Shown: positions 54,627-64,000, numbered from the stretch's first letter. The stretch is 64,000 bases of DNA from Mycolicibacterium aurum (GCA_900078775.1 LT549889.1:1736001-1800000), one strand, 5' to 3'. Notes: generated by a model from the letters alone, not told the origin. A program made the numbers and translations.

Positions 54627-57125
54627 GTGAGCGACGAAACAGACCCCTACGTCCGGGTGTACGCCTCCCGCGTGCACAACCTGCGGGCCGTGGACGTCGC
54701 CGCTCCACGCGACGCGTTCGTGGTGTTCACCGGCGTTTCCGGATCGGGGAAGTCCTCGCTGGCTTTCGGCACCATCTACGCCGAGGCACAACGGCGCTAC
54801 TTCGAATCAGTGGCCCCCTACGCGCGCCGGCTGCTGTTGCCCAACGACGCACCCAAGGTCGACGACATCACCGGACTGCCGCCCGCGGTCGCGCTGCAGC
54901 AGCGGCGTGGGGCCACCAGCAGCCGCTCCACCGTCGGCACCGTCACCACACTGTCGAATCTGCTGCGGATGCTCATGTCGCGCGCCGGGACCTACCCGCC
55001 CGGCGCCACCGAACGGCTGGACTCCGATGCCTTCTCCTCGAACACCGTCGTCGGTGCCTGTCCGGACTGCCACGGCCTCGGCCGCATCCACCGGGTCACC
55101 GAACAGACGCTGGTGCACGACCCGTCGCTGACCATCCGCGAGGGAGCGGTATCGGCCTGGCCGGGCGCCTGGCAGGGCCAGAACCTGCGTGACATCCTCA
55201 TCACGCTCGGCTACGACATTGACAAGCCGTGGCGCAAACTACCCAAGCGGCAACGCGATTGGATCCTGTTCACCGAGGAGCAGCCCACCGTCGAGATCGA
55301 CCCGAGCCGGCACCCGGTCACCGCGGACTACTACTACAACGGCACCTTCTCCAGCGCCGAACGCCACATCCGGCACACCCTGGCCAATTCGCAGAGCGCC
55401 ATGATGCGTCGCCGCGCCCTGCAATATGTGGACAGCATCGACTGCCCGGCCTGTGCCGGTGCGGGCCTGCGCCCCGAGGCGCTGGCGGTGACCTTTGCCG
55501 GGCACAACATCGCCGAACTGGTGGCACTGCCGCTGCAGGCGCTCGCCGAGGTGCTCGAACCGGCCGCCACCCGAACGGAATTCGAGGCCGCCTACGAGTC
55601 CACCGAATCCGGTGAGCACACCGAGGTCGCCACCATGATCGCCGCCGATCTGGTGGCCCGGATCGGCGTCCTGGTCGACCTCGGGCTCGGCTACCTGAGC
55701 CTGAACCGGCGCACCCCCTCGGTGTCGCCCGGTGAGCTGCAGCGTCTGCGACTGGCCAGCCAGTTGCGCGCCGGGTTGTTCGGCGTGCTCTACGTCCTGG
55801 ACGAGCCGTCGGCCGGCCTGCACCCGGCCGACGCCGAGACCCTGCTCGAGGTGCTCGACCGGCTGCGGCGCGCCGGGAACTCGCTGTTCGTCGTCGAACA
55901 CGATATGGATGTGGTGCGCCGCGCCGACTGGGTCGTCGACGTCGGGCCGGGGGCCGGCGAGCGCGGCGGTGACGTGCTCTACAGCGGGCCGGTGGCCGGT
56001 CTCGCCGATGTGGAGTGCTCGGTCACCCGGTCCTATCTGTTCGAGTCGCGGCCCACGGCCGGCACCACGGCCCGGACCCCGGTGGGCACACTGAGGCTGC
56101 GCGGCATCGCCTTTCACAATCTGCGTGGGGTCGACGTCGACATCCCGCTGGGTACGTTCGTCGCGGTCACCGGGGTATCCGGATCGGGCAAGTCGACGCT
56201 GGTCTGCAAGGTGCTCGGCGACGTCATCGCCCGCGAATTGGGTATCTCCGAACCGGTCGAGGACACCGGCGACGGGGACACCGAACTGCTCGACATCGAC
56301 CAGGACGCCAGCATCGGGGTGAGCGTGGACGGGGCCGAGGTCATCGGCCGGTTGGTGACCGTGGACCAGAAGCCGATCGGGCGGACCCCGCGTTCCAATC
56401 TGGCGACCTACACCGGGCTGTTCGACGCGGTGCGAAAGGCATTCGCCGACACCGAGGAAGCCCGCCGGCGGGGCTGGACCGCGGGCCGGTTCTCGTTCAA
56501 CGTCGCCGCGGGCCGCTGCGACACCTGCCAGGGCGAGGGCTTCGTGGCGGTCGAGTTGCTGTTCCTGCCCGGCACCTACGCGCGATGCCCGGCGTGTGGC
56601 GGTGCCCGCTACTCGGACGAGACGCTGCAGGTCACCTACCGGGACCGCACCGTCGCCGACGTGCTGGCCATGACGGTGGACGAGGCCGCCGAGTTCCTGG
56701 CCGATCTGCCCAGCGCGGCAAGGAGTCTGGCCACCCTGCGCGATGTCGGGCTGGGTTATCTGCGGCTCGGGCAACCGGCCACCGAACTGTCCGGCGGTGA
56801 GGCGCAACGCATCAAGCTGGCCACCGAGCTGCAGCGCGCCCAGCGCGGGCACACCGTCTACGTGCTCGACGAACCCACCACCGGCCTGCATCCCGCCGAT
56901 GTCGAACTGCTGGAGGCCCAGCTGCACCGCCTGGTCGACGCGGGGAACACCGTGGTGGTGGCCGAGCACGATATGACCGTGGTGGCCGGCGCCGATCACG
57001 TCATCGACCTGGGACCCGGGGGCGGTGACGCGGGCGGCACCGTGGTGGTGGCCGGCACCCCGCAGCGGGTGGCCGCGCACAAGCGCAGCCGCACCGCACC
57101 GTATCTGGCTGCGGCGCTGGCCTAG
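54627..57125 (+). CDS. UvrA paralogue (excinuclease ABC subunit A-like ATPase)
   Basis: An 832-residue double ABC protein of UvrA type. It has Walker A sites [11 protein letters not shown] (35-45) and [11 protein letters not shown] (about 515-525), zinc-type CxxC pairs ([25 protein letters not shown] with CPACGG), signatures [11 protein letters not shown] (first, altered from SGGE) and [11 protein letters not shown] (second), and Walker [12 protein letters not shown] and [11 protein letters not shown]. It is over 100 residues shorter than housekeeping UvrA, as in UvrA2-type proteins linked to drug or DNA-lesion tolerance in actinobacteria. GTG 54627. It converges with ilvD by a 4-base overlap. 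Confidence 0.86.
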   Translation: MSDETDPYVRVYASRVHNLRAVDVAAPRDAFVVFTGVSGSGKSSLAFGTIYAEAQRRYFESVAPYARRLLLPNDAPKVDDITGLPPAVALQQRRGATSSRSTVGTVTTLSNLLRMLMSRAGTYPPGATERLDSDAFSSNTVVGACPDCHGLGRIHRVTEQTLVHDPSLTIREGAVSAWPGAWQGQNLRDILITLGYDIDKPWRKLPKRQRDWILFTEEQPTVEIDPSRHPVTADYYYNGTFSSAERHIRHTLANSQSAMMRRRALQYVDSIDCPACAGAGLRPEALAVTFAGHNIAELVALPLQALAEVLEPAATRTEFEAAYESTESGEHTEVATMIAADLVARIGVLVDLGLGYLSLNRRTPSVSPGELQRLRLASQLRAGLFGVLYVLDEPSAGLHPADAETLLEVLDRLRRAGNSLFVVEHDMDVVRRADWVVDVGPGAGERGGDVLYSGPVAGLADVECSVTRSYLFESRPTAGTTARTPVGTLRLRGIAFHNLRGVDVDIPLGTFVAVTGVSGSGKSTLVCKVLGDVIARELGISEPVEDTGDGDTELLDIDQDASIGVSVDGAEVIGRLVTVDQKPIGRTPRSNLATYTGLFDAVRKAFADTEEARRRGWTAGRFSFNVAAGRCDTCQGEGFVAVELLFLPGTYARCPACGGARYSDETLQVTYRDRTVADVLAMTVDEAAEFLADLPSAARSLATLRDVGLGYLRLGQPATELSGGEAQRIKLATELQRAQRGHTVYVLDEPTTGLHPADVELLEAQLHRLVDAGNTVVVAEHDMTVVAGADHVIDLGPGGGDAGGTVVVAGTPQRVAAHKRSRTAPYLAAALA

Positions 57126-58966
57126 ACGGCGTCGATGTCGCGGACGGCACCCTTGTCGGCCGACAGCGCCAGGGCCGCGTAGGCACGCAGCGCGGCCGAG
57201 ACGGTGCGCTGACGGTTCCTGGGCCGGTAGCCGCCGGAGGCCTCCAGCGCCGCGCGGCGGCGGTCGAGTTCCTCGTCGGGCACGTCGACCTGGATGCTGC
57301 GGTGCGGGATGTCGATGGTGATCAGGTCACCGTCGGCCACAAGCGCGATGGTGCCGCCGGCGGCGGCCTCGGGGGAGACGTGCCCGATCGACAGACCCGA
57401 GGTGCCGCCGGAGAACCGGCCGTCGGTGATCAGCGCGCACTGGGCGCCCAGTCCGCGGCCCTTCAAATAGGCCGTCGGATAGAGCATTTCCTGCATACCG
57501 GGGCCGCCCTTGGGGCCCTCGTAACGGATCACCACCACGTCACCGGGCTGCACCCGCTTGTTGAGGATGGCGTCCACCGCGTCCTCCTGGGACTCCAGCA
57601 CCACGGCCGGGCCGGAGAACTTCCAGATGGATTCGTCGACACCGGCGGTCTTGACGATGCAGCCGTCCACCGACAGATTGCCGCGCAGCACCGCCAGCCC
57701 GCCGTCGGCCGAGTAGGCGTTGGCCATATTGCGGATGCAACCGCCCTCGGCGTCGGTGTCCAGGCTCTCCCAGCGCTCGGACTGCGAGAAAGCCGAGGCC
57801 GAACGGACACAGCCCGGTGCGGCGTGGAACAGCTCGACGGCTTCATCGGTGGCGGAGCCGCCGCGAATGTCCCAGTCGCGCAGCCACTCCGCCAGCGAGC
57901 CGGTGTGCACGGTGTGCACCGTCTCGTGCAGGTGCCCGCCGCGCCACAGCTCACCGAGGATGGCCGGGATGCCGCCGGCGCGGTGCACGTCCTCCATCAG
58001 GTAGTGGCCGTTGGGGGCGACCTTGCACAGGCAGGGCACCATCTGGCTGCGCTTCTCGATGTCCTCGAGGGTGTAGTCGAGTTCGGCCTCGCGGGCGGCG
58101 GCCAGCAGGTGCAGCACGGTGTTGGTGGATCCGCCCATCGCGATGTCGAGTGCCATCGCGTTGTCGAATGCCTCGCGGGTGGCGATGGCGCGCGGCAGCA
58201 CGCTCGGGTCGTCGTGGTCGTAGTAGCGGCGCACGATGTCCATCACGGTGGCGCCGGCCTTCTCGTAGAGGGCGCGCCGCGCGGTGTGGGTGGCCAGCAC
58301 CGAGCCGTTGCCGGGCAGGGCCAGGCCGAGCGCCTCGGTGAGGCAGTTCATCGAGTTCGCGGTGAACATGCCCGAGCAGGACCCGCAGGTGGGACAGGCG
58401 GCCTCTTCGATGCGGTTGATGTCGTCGTCGGAGACCTCGGTGTTGACCGCGTCGGCGATCGCGGAGACCAGGTTCAGCCGGGTCTTCACGGTGCCGTCGA
58501 CCAGCACGGCGGTGCCGCCCTCCATCGGCCCGCCGGAGACGAACACGGTGGGGATGTTCAGCCGCAGCGCGGCCATCAGCATGCCGGGGGTGATCTTGTC
58601 GCAGTTGGAGATACACACCAGCGCGTCGGCGCAGTGCGCGTTGACCATGTACTCCACCGAGTCGGCGATCAGCTCACGGCTGGGCAGCGAGTACAGCATG
58701 CCGCCGTGGCCCATGGCGATGCCGTCGTCGACGGCGATGGTGTTGAACTCGCGCGGCACCCCGCCGGCGGCGCTGATGGCCTCGGACACGATGCGGCCGA
58801 CCGGTTGCAGGTGGGTGTGCCCCGGGACGAACTCGGTGAAGCTGTTGGCCACCGCCACGATGGGCTTGCCGATGTCGGAGCCGGCGACGCCGGCGGCACG
58901 TAGCAACGAGCGCGCCCCCGCCATGTTGCGACCGTGGGTGACCGTGCGAGACCTGAGTTCAGCCAT
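57122..58966 (-). CDS. ilvD: Dihydroxy-acid dehydratase
   Basis: Dehydrates dihydroxy acids in isoleucine and valine synthesis. The 614-residue iron-sulfur enzyme has [36 protein letters not shown], and [20 protein letters not shown]. The cysteines in the first two hold the cluster. ATG 58966 ([19 protein letters not shown]) is the expected start; the frame extends upstream as antisense of the HTH regulator gene. It diverges from that regulator with a shared 78-base gap. Confidence 0.96.
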   Translation of the reverse strand: MAELRSRTVTHGRNMAGARSLLRAAGVAGSDIGKPIVAVANSFTEFVPGHTHLQPVGRIVSEAISAAGGVPREFNTIAVDDGIAMGHGGMLYSLPSRELIADSVEYMVNAHCADALVCISNCDKITPGMLMAALRLNIPTVFVSGGPMEGGTAVLVDGTVKTRLNLVSAIADAVNTEVSDDDINRIEEAACPTCGSCSGMFTANSMNCLTEALGLALPGNGSVLATHTARRALYEKAGATVMDIVRRYYDHDDPSVLPRAIATREAFDNAMALDIAMGGSTNTVLHLLAAAREAELDYTLEDIEKRSQMVPCLCKVAPNGHYLMEDVHRAGGIPAILGELWRGGHLHETVHTVHTGSLAEWLRDWDIRGGSATDEAVELFHAAPGCVRSASAFSQSERWESLDTDAEGGCIRNMANAYSADGGLAVLRGNLSVDGCIVKTAGVDESIWKFSGPAVVLESQEDAVDAILNKRVQPGDVVVIRYEGPKGGPGMQEMLYPTAYLKGRGLGAQCALITDGRFSGGTSGLSIGHVSPEAAAGGTIALVADGDLITIDIPHRSIQVDVPDEELDRRRAALEASGGYRPRNRQRTVSAALRAYAALALSADKGAVRDIDAV

Positions 58967-59010
58967 AACAGAAAGCCTGCCGTTCCGGGCACCTACGTGG
59001 GAAGACGGTG

Positions 59011-59038
59011 TTGATACTAGTACTGGCACTACTACCCT
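59011..59038 (+). promoter_or_regulatory. Probable leaderless promoter of the HTH regulator, with a dyad
   Basis: TTGATA (59011-59016), 16 bases, then TACCCT (59033-59038), then ATG 59045 six bases on, so the transcript may start at the A of ATG. An imperfect palindrome TACTAGTA ... CACTACTA (59015-59034, 14 of 20 positions symmetric) overlies the spacer and could be the regulator's own operator, also acting on ilvD. Confidence 0.5.
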
Positions 59039-59044
59039 GAACCC

Positions 59045-59878
59045 ATGGACAAACGCAGTCGGCAGCGGATGGCGCTGGGGGAGTTCCTGCGGGCCCGGCG
59101 TGAGGCCGCCCCGCGGGCCGAACTCGGCTTCCCCGCCGTGCCGCGGATGCGGACCACCGGCCTGCGCCGCGAGGAGGTCGCGGTGCTGTCCGGGGTGAGC
59201 GCCACCTGGTACACCTGGCTGGAGCAGGGCCGCGACATCAACCCGTCCAAACAGGTGCTCGACGCGGTCGGGCACGCACTGCGGCTCTCGCCCGCCGAAC
59301 ACGACTATGTGCTGGCCCTCGGCGGCTACACCGCCGATACCGCACCCACCGTGCACGCCGGACCGCCGCCCCCGCACATCCAGCGCTTCCTGGACGCACT
59401 GGCCGGCTATCCGGCGTTCGCCATCGGCCCGACCTGGACCATCGTCGCCTGGAACCGGGCGTATGCGGCGCTGTACCCGAATGTGGAGACCACCGCGCCC
59501 GGCGACCGCAATCTGTTGGCGCTGGTGTTCCTGGATCCGGCCATCCGGGAGTTGTTGCCGGACTGGGAGGTCGACAGCCAACGGTTCCTGGCCGAGTTCC
59601 GGGCCGAGGCCGGGCCGCGGGTGGGGGAGCCGTCCTACACCGCGCTCATTGACCGGTTGTTCGCCGACAGTGAGCACTTCCGGGTGGGTTGGCAGGCCAG
59701 CGGCGTCGAGCGATTCGCCTCCCGGGAGCGCCGGTTCTTCCACCCTCGGGTCGGGGAGTTGCGCCTCGAGCATCATCAGCTGACGCCCGCAGACGCACCC
59801 GATGTACAGATCGTGGCGTACCTGCCGGTTCCGGGCAGTGGGGCCGCGGAACGACTGTCGGAGTTGATCACTGGATGA
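59045..59878 (+). CDS. XRE-family transcriptional regulator with MmyB-like ligand domain
   Basis: A 277-residue protein. The N-terminal HTH (about 10-85) contains [41 protein letters not shown] and the [18 protein letters not shown] closing helices. The C-terminal half (about 105-265) is the PAS-like MmyB domain ([47 protein letters not shown]). Such actinobacterial regulators often control a divergent neighbour, here ilvD, in response to a small molecule. The effector is unknown. Confidence 0.85.
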   Translation: MDKRSRQRMALGEFLRARREAAPRAELGFPAVPRMRTTGLRREEVAVLSGVSATWYTWLEQGRDINPSKQVLDAVGHALRLSPAEHDYVLALGGYTADTAPTVHAGPPPPHIQRFLDALAGYPAFAIGPTWTIVAWNRAYAALYPNVETTAPGDRNLLALVFLDPAIRELLPDWEVDSQRFLAEFRAEAGPRVGEPSYTALIDRLFADSEHFRVGWQASGVERFASRERRFFHPRVGELRLEHHQLTPADAPDVQIVAYLPVPGSGAAERLSELITG

Positions 59879-59898
59879 TCCAAAAAGAGTGTGCGCCC

Positions 59899-59918
59899 GA
59901 GGGGGGACCTGACCCCTC
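59899..59918 (+). terminator. Possible hairpin after the HTH regulator
   Basis: GAGGGG (59899-59904) and CCCCTC (59913-59918) can pair around an 8-base loop, 20 bases after the stop codon. There is no T-run, so an intrinsic terminator is only a suggestion. Confidence 0.3.
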
Positions 59919-60015
59919 CCAGACGGCGCAGGTTAATGGAAAGCGGACCTGACCGGCATCGATGTGGGTTGCTCCGGCGATCAAGCCGGTAAACGTCGGT
60001 TCATCAACTGGTCAC

Positions 60016-60047
60016 TTGCACCTTGATTCGATCTCTGTCAATATCGA
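60016..60047 (+). promoter_or_regulatory. ars promoter with probable ArsR operator
   Basis: TTGCAC (60016-60021), a 17-base spacer and CAATAT (60039-60044) form a good promoter, with ATG 60051 six bases beyond the -10, so the mRNA may be leaderless. The dyad TCGAT-N10-ATCGA (60028-60032 and 60043-60047) covers the spacer and -10, a usual place for ArsR to bind. Confidence 0.6.
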
Positions 60048-60050
60048 CTC

Positions 60051-60419
60051 ATGTCGAAGCAAGGGGCTCAGTCCTGCCCGGTGGTCCCGTTGGTGGCCGA
60101 GCCGTTGAGCATGGCCGCGGCGGTGGACCTGGCGACGAAGTTCAAAGCTCTGGCAGATCCGGTGCGGCTGCAGTTGCTCAGTTCGGTGGCCAGCCATGCC
60201 GGCGGTGAGGCCTGCGTGTGTGACATCTCCGCCGGGGTGGACGTCTCGCAGCCGACGGTGTCCCATCACTTGAAGGTGTTGCGGGATGCCGGCTTGCTGA
60301 CGTCGCAGCGCCGGGCATCGTGGGTGTACTACGCGGTGGTGCCCGAGGCGCTGGCAATGCTGTCGACGTTGCTCAAGGCGGGCACTGATTCGACTGCCGC
60401 GGTGGGGGTTTCGGTGTGA
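60051..60419 (+). CDS. arsR: ArsR-family arsenic-responsive repressor
   Basis: A 122-residue winged-helix repressor: VDLATKFKALADPVRLQLLSSV, then ACVCDISAGVDVSQPTVSHHLKVLRDAGLL. The CVCD motif at the start of the recognition-helix region is the classical As(III) site; a further cysteine lies in the N-terminal QSCPVV. First gene of the ars operon, overlapping acr3 by 4 bases. It is expected to release the promoter at 60016-60047 on arsenite binding. Confidence 0.93.
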   Translation: MSKQGAQSCPVVPLVAEPLSMAAAVDLATKFKALADPVRLQLLSSVASHAGGEACVCDISAGVDVSQPTVSHHLKVLRDAGLLTSQRRASWVYYAVVPEALAMLSTLLKAGTDSTAAVGVSV

Positions 60420-61489
60420 CCGACACCGTGAACACCGACGCGCAGGTGACCGACAGGCTCTCCACGCTGGATCGCTACCTGCCGGTGTGGATCGGCTTGG
60501 CGATGGTCGCCGGCCTGCTGCTCGGCCGCTGGACCCCGGGCCTGAACACCGCTTTGGAAAGCGTTCAGCTCGACGGCATTTCGCTGCCCATCGCCCTGGG
60601 ACTGCTGATCATGATGTACCCGGTGCTGGCCAAGGTGCGCTATGACCGCCTCGACACCGTCACCGGGGACCGCAAGCTGCTGTTGAGCTCGCTGTTCCTG
60701 AATTGGGTGCTCGGCCCGGCCTTGATGTTCGCCCTGGCCTGGCTGCTGCTGCCCGACCTGCCCGAGTACCGCACCGGCCTGATCATCGTCGGCCTGGCCC
60801 GCTGCATCGCCATGGTCATCATCTGGAACGACCTGGCCTGCGGCGACCGCGAGGCCGCCGCGGTACTGGTCGCGCTGAACTCGATCTTCCAGGTCTTCAT
60901 GTTCGCCGTCCTGGGCTGGTTCTACCTGTCGGTGCTGCCCGGCTGGCTGGGCCTGGAACAGACCACCATCAGCGCCTCACCCTGGCAGATCGCCAAATCG
61001 GTGCTGATCTTCCTCGGCATCCCGCTGTTGGCCGGGTACCTCTCCCGGCGATTCGGGGAGAAGGCCAAGGGCCGCGACTGGTACGAATCCAGGTTCCTTC
61101 CCCGCATCGGGCCGTGGGCGCTGTACGGGCTGCTGTTCACCATCGTGATTCTCTTTGCGCTGCAGGGTGATCAGATCACCAGTCGCCCGCTGGACGTGGT
61201 GCGCATCGCGCTGCCGCTGCTGGCCTATTTCGCCATCATGTGGGGTGGGGGCTATCTGCTCGGCGCGGCGATCGGCCTGGGCTACCAGCGCACCACCACC
61301 CTGGCGTTCACCGCCGCCGGAAACAACTTCGAACTCGCCATCGCGGTGGCGATCGCCACCTACGGCGCCACCTCCGGCCAGGCCCTGGCCGGGGTGGTCG
61401 GCCCGCTGATCGAGGTTCCGGTCCTGGTCGCCCTGGTCTACGTATCACTGGCCCTGCGTCAACGATTCCCCGCAACCGCTCAGAACTGA
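60416..61489 (+). CDS. acr3: Arsenite efflux permease of the ACR3 family
   Basis: A 357-residue ten-helix pump. It has the conserved cysteine in LARCIAMVIIWNDLACGD (helix 4) and the FTAAGNNFELAIAVAI and GPLIEVPVLVALVYV segments of helices 9-10, whose glutamates are essential in characterised ACR3 pumps. It extrudes As(III), and may be energised by ArsA, encoded downstream. GTG 60416 overlaps the arsR stop. Confidence 0.94.
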   Translation: MTDTVNTDAQVTDRLSTLDRYLPVWIGLAMVAGLLLGRWTPGLNTALESVQLDGISLPIALGLLIMMYPVLAKVRYDRLDTVTGDRKLLLSSLFLNWVLGPALMFALAWLLLPDLPEYRTGLIIVGLARCIAMVIIWNDLACGDREAAAVLVALNSIFQVFMFAVLGWFYLSVLPGWLGLEQTTISASPWQIAKSVLIFLGIPLLAGYLSRRFGEKAKGRDWYESRFLPRIGPWALYGLLFTIVILFALQGDQITSRPLDVVRIALPLLAYFAIMWGGGYLLGAAIGLGYQRTTTLAFTAAGNNFELAIAVAIATYGATSGQALAGVVGPLIEVPVLVALVYVSLALRQRFPATAQN

Positions 61490-61528
61490 TTCTCCCAGCT
61501 CCACCCCTACGGAAAGGTTCTCTCCGAC

Positions 61529-61945
61529 ATGGTTTCTCGTCCGAGTGTTCTGTTCGTCTGCATCCACAACGCCGGCCGTTCCCAGATGGCCGCCGGTTTC
61601 CTGCGCGAGATGGCCGGCGATGCCGTCGAGGTTCGCTCGGCGGGCAGCGACCCGGCCGAGCGGGTCAACCCGGCGGCGGTGGAGGCCATGGCCGAGGTGG
61701 GGATCGACATCTCCGATCAGAGGCCCAAACTGCTCACCTTCTAGGCTGTCGAGACCGCCGATGTGGTCATCACGATGGGCTGCGGGGACGCCTGCCCAGT
61801 CCTGCCGGGGACCAGCTACCGGGACTGGAAATTGGAGGACCCGGCCGGTAAGGGCATCGAGGCGGTGCGCCCGATCCGGGACGAGATCAGGACCCGTGTG
61901 GAGGCGTTGGTCGCCGAACTCCTGCCCGCCGGGGCATCCACCTGA
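61529..61945 (+). pseudogene. arsC: Thioredoxin-linked arsenate reductase ArsC, interrupted by an in-frame amber codon
   Basis: The frame encodes a low-molecular-weight-phosphatase-type ArsC of 138 codons. The P-loop VCIHNAGRSQ (C11 and CX5R) and the redox pair TMGCGDACP (C85, C89) are intact, and the end DWKLEDPAGKG is normal. Codon 72 is TAG (61742-61744), between KLLTF and AVETADVV, where relatives have a sense codon, commonly Glu (GAG to TAG needs one change). No frameshift is involved. The protein would stop at residue 71, before both redox cysteines. A further ATG at 61763 (inside the gene, another frame position) is not a plausible start for a functional enzyme. Sequencing error or stop readthrough are alternatives. 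Confidence 0.85.
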
Positions 61946-62005
61946 TCGCGGTCATGACCAAACCCAACGGCGCTGTTCGTCCACAAATCTGACAAGGAGA
62001 GGCCG

Positions 62006-62401
62006 ATGAGCAAGATCGAGGTATTCGAGCCCGCCCTGTGCTGTGCCACCGGTGTCTGCGGGGAGGACGTCGACCAGCAGTTGGTCACCTTCTCCGCCGA
62101 CATGGACTTCATCCGCACCCAAGGCGGTGACATCACCCGCTACAACCTCGCCGGCGAGCCTCAAGCCTTCGCCGACAACGAGGCCGCCAGGGCTTTCCTG
62201 CATCTGTCCGGCTCGGCCGGGCTGCCGTTGGTTCTTGTCGACGGCGTCACCGCGATGACGGGCCGCTACCCCGACCGCGCCCAACTGAGCACCTGGGCCG
62301 GATTGCGAGAGGTTGCGGTCCCCGTCGGCGGCGGCCTGGGCATCACCGGCACCGGCCCTGAAGACGGCTGCTGCGGCGGTGCGGCCTCAAGCTGCTGCTG
62401 A
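62006..62401 (+). CDS. arsD: Arsenite metallochaperone ArsD
   Basis: A 131-residue protein. The N-terminus holds the three As(III) cysteines C12, C13 and C18 (PALCCATGVCG). The central part is thioredoxin-like (FSADMDFIRTQG, GLPLVLVDG), and paired cysteines occur at the end (GCCGG, SSCC). ArsD delivers arsenite to ArsA. A CAAGGAGAGG ribosome site precedes ATG 62006. Confidence 0.92.
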   Translation: MSKIEVFEPALCCATGVCGEDVDQQLVTFSADMDFIRTQGGDITRYNLAGEPQAFADNEAARAFLHLSGSAGLPLVLVDGVTAMTGRYPDRAQLSTWAGLREVAVPVGGGLGITGTGPEDGCCGGAASSCC

Positions 62402-62440
62402 CCCGGCGACGATCCCTCCAAAACACCCGAAAGACTGGCT

Positions 62441-63406
62441 ATGAGCTCACAACCCGTGCACGACGTCATCATCATCGGATCCGGCCCGGCCGGCTACACC
62501 GCGGCGATCTACACCGCCCGTGCGGAGTTGAATCCACTTGTCTTCGAAGGGACCTCGTTCGGCGGGGCACTGATGACGACCACAGAGGTGGAGAACTATC
62601 CCGGCTTCCGCACCGGCATCCAAGGCCCGGACCTGATGGGCGAGATGCGTGAGCAGGCCCTGCGGTTCGGTGCGGACCTGCAGATGGAAGACGTCGAATC
62701 GGTGGCACTGAACCGCCCGATCAAAGAGGTCGTGACCGCCGACGGTGAGACGCACCGGGCACGTGCGGTAATCCTGGCCATGGGTGCCGCGGCCCGCTAC
62801 CTGGGTGTCCCCGGGGAGCAGGAACTACTCGGCCGCGGGGTCAGCGCGTGCGCCACCTGCGACGGGTTCTTCTTCAAGGAACAGGACATCGCCGTGGTCG
62901 GCGGCGGCGACTCAGCCATGGAGGAAGCCACGTTCCTGACCAAGTTCGCCCGCAGCGTCACCATCGTGCACCGGCGCGAGGAGTTCCGGGCCTCCAAGAT
63001 CATGCTGGAACGGGCCCGCGCCAATGACAAGATCGGCTTCCTGACCAACACCACCGTCGTGGCGGTGGAAGGCGACACCACCGTGGCCGGCCTGCGGGTG
63101 CGCAACGCGCTCACGGGTGAGGAGTCCGTCCTGGCGGTTACCGGGGTATTCGTCGCCGTGGGCCATGATCCCCGCTCGGAGCTCGTCCGCGACACCGTCG
63201 AGGTGGACGCCGAGGGCTACGTGGCGGTGCGCGGCCGTACCACCGCGACCTCGGTCGACGGTGTTTTCGCCGCAGGGGATCTCGTCGACCGCTCCTACCG
63301 CCAGGCCATCACCGCCGCGGGCAGTGGCTGCGCGGCGGCGATCGACGCCGAACGCTGGCTGGCCGACACCCACCACGCCACCGAGATGATCGGAGCACAC
63401 CCATGA
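62441..63406 (+). CDS. trxB: Thioredoxin reductase of the ars operon
   Basis: A 321-residue FAD/NADPH enzyme: [14 protein letters not shown], the redox-active [10 protein letters not shown] (C137, C140), [15 protein letters not shown] for NADPH, and [24 protein letters not shown]. It is distinct from the housekeeping trxB that sits near the origin in mycobacteria, so it is probably dedicated to ArsC. It overlaps trxA by 4 bases. Confidence 0.92.
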   Translation: MSSQPVHDVIIIGSGPAGYTAAIYTARAELNPLVFEGTSFGGALMTTTEVENYPGFRTGIQGPDLMGEMREQALRFGADLQMEDVESVALNRPIKEVVTADGETHRARAVILAMGAAARYLGVPGEQELLGRGVSACATCDGFFFKEQDIAVVGGGDSAMEEATFLTKFARSVTIVHRREEFRASKIMLERARANDKIGFLTNTTVVAVEGDTTVAGLRVRNALTGEESVLAVTGVFVAVGHDPRSELVRDTVEVDAEGYVAVRGRTTATSVDGVFAAGDLVDRSYRQAITAAGSGCAAAIDAERWLADTHHATEMIGAHP

Positions 63407-63729
63407 GCACCTCACCGCTGACCGTCACCGACGACTCCTTCGCCGCTGACGTGCTGGCCAGCGAAACACCTGTGCTGGTGGACTTCTGGGCACCCTGGTG
63501 TGGACCGTGCAAGATGGTCGCCCCCGTCCTGGAGGAGATCGCCAAGGAGAAGGCCGGGGTGCTGACGGTTGCCAAGATCGACATCGACGCCAACCCGACC
63601 AGTGCCCGAGACTTCCAGGTGATCTCGATTCCCACGCTGATCCTGTTCAAGGACGGCAAGCCCGTCACCCGCATCGTCGGTGCCAAAGGCAAAGCCGCCC
63701 TACTCGGTGAGATCGCCGACGTCCTCTAA
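63403..63729 (+). CDS. trxA: Thioredoxin of the ars operon
   Basis: A 108-residue thioredoxin with [13 protein letters not shown] (C33, C36), the structural Pro in ISIPTLILF, and the [12 protein letters not shown] loop. Together with the upstream reductase it can recycle the ArsC disulfide. ATG 63403 overlaps the trxB stop. Confidence 0.94.
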   Translation: MSTSPLTVTDDSFAADVLASETPVLVDFWAPWCGPCKMVAPVLEEIAKEKAGVLTVAKIDIDANPTSARDFQVISIPTLILFKDGKPVTRIVGAKGKAALLGEIADVL

Positions 63730-63799
63730 CCCATCGTCTTTTCACCGCAGGCCCGCTGCTGCCGCGCCATCACCACCAAACAGAGGAGTCGCACCCCCG

Positions 63800-64000
63800 A
63801 TGAAGTTCCTTGATGATCCGCCGCGCTTCCTGTTCTTCACCGGCAAGGGTGGGGTGGGCAAGACTTCGATCGCCTGTGCCACCGCGATCACCCTGGCCCG
63901 GCAGGGCCGCACCGTGCTGCTGGTCAGCACCGATCCCGCCTCCAACGTCGGGCAGGTGTTCGGGCTGACGATCGGCAACACCATCACCGCCATCCCCGCG
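63800..64000 (+). CDS. arsA: Arsenite-transporting ATPase ArsA, N-terminal 67 codons (runs off the window)
   Basis: The frame is open from ATG 63800 to the last base. It begins [20 protein letters not shown]; the deviant Walker A KGGVGKTS comes next, then [17 protein letters not shown], which is the ArsA/Get3 pattern. It normally uses ATP to drive a pump and receives arsenite from ArsD. The 70-base gap after trxA has only a CAGAGGAG ribosome site. Confidence 0.9.
   Translation, partial: MKFLDDPPRFLFFTGKGGVGKTSIACATAITLARQGRTVLLVSTDPASNVGQVFGLTIGNTITAIPA

Noticed and set aside
61742..61744. TAG in arsC as a recoded (pyrrolysine-like) codon
   Set aside because: Pyrrolysine machinery is not known in actinobacteria, selenocysteine uses TGA, and relatives carry an ordinary residue here; a nonsense change or base-call error is simpler.

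Overview
The window is a high-GC actinobacterial chromosome segment, almost certainly from a non-tuberculous Mycobacterium/Mycolicibacterium. Gene order follows M. tuberculosis from dnaE1 (Rv1547) to lgt (Rv1614): dnaE1, ilvA, treZ/treY/treX, an Rv1565c-type acyltransferase, bioA-bioF-bioD, a 13E12-type DUF222/HNH gene, bioB with its small partner, an Rv1592c-type lipase, the NAD regulator and nadA-nadB-nadC, the his operon with impA, bcp, trpE-trpC-trpB-trpA and lgt. GTG starts, 1-11 bp gene overlaps, a PGRS-like Gly-rich protein and F420-type enzymes also fit mycobacteria.

Layout. 1-3.6 kb: the 3' end of dnaE1, an AT-richer glycosyltransferase, a small membrane protein and ilvA. 3.6-12 kb (minus): acyltransferase-treX-treY-treZ, a trehalose-from-glycogen operon with a frameshift near the treZ 3' end. 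12-21.5 kb: biotin genes in two blocks, interrupted by a frameshifted DUF222/HNH gene (with a LexA-like box) and an insertion sequence. A TetR regulator (BioQ-like) and two identical 13-bp palindromes tie the blocks together. 21.6-24 kb: an ATP-grasp polysaccharide-type enzyme and a lipase. 23.9-28.2 kb: an NrtR-type regulator diverging from nadABC across a 23-bp palindrome. 28.2-31 kb (minus): a secreted PGRS-like protein, a LysE exporter and a deazaflavin-type oxidoreductase. 31-37.6 kb: hisD-C-B-H-A-impA-F-I. 37.6-40.2 kb: a gamma-type DNA methyltransferase and an overlapping candidate restriction endonuclease. 40.2-41.5 kb (minus): bcp and an ABC ATPase. 41.5-48.8 kb: trpE, a membrane protein, trpC-B-A and lgt with a very large acidic repetitive tail. 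49-54.6 kb: a nitrate transporter and a 1331-residue nitrate reductase/diflavin reductase fusion. 54.6-60 kb: a UvrA paralogue, ilvD and an HTH regulator. 60-64 kb: an arsenic operon arsR-acr3-arsC-arsD-trxB-trxA-arsA, in which arsC has an in-frame amber codon and arsA runs off the window.

How the genes work together. Amino-acid synthesis (ilvA, ilvD, his, trp), cofactor synthesis (biotin, NAD), trehalose and nitrate assimilation are core metabolism. There is no trpF in the trp cluster, so HisA is expected to be the dual PriA enzyme. The arsenic cluster pairs an Acr3 pump with a thioredoxin-linked reductase, its own thioredoxin system, and the ArsD/ArsA chaperone-ATPase pair.

Two frameshifts (treZ, DUF222/HNH) lie at G/C homopolymers and look like one lost base each, so sequencing error must be excluded before either is called real decay. 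No tRNA, rRNA, CRISPR array or prophage was recognised, and no gene-free stretch exceeds 300 bases.
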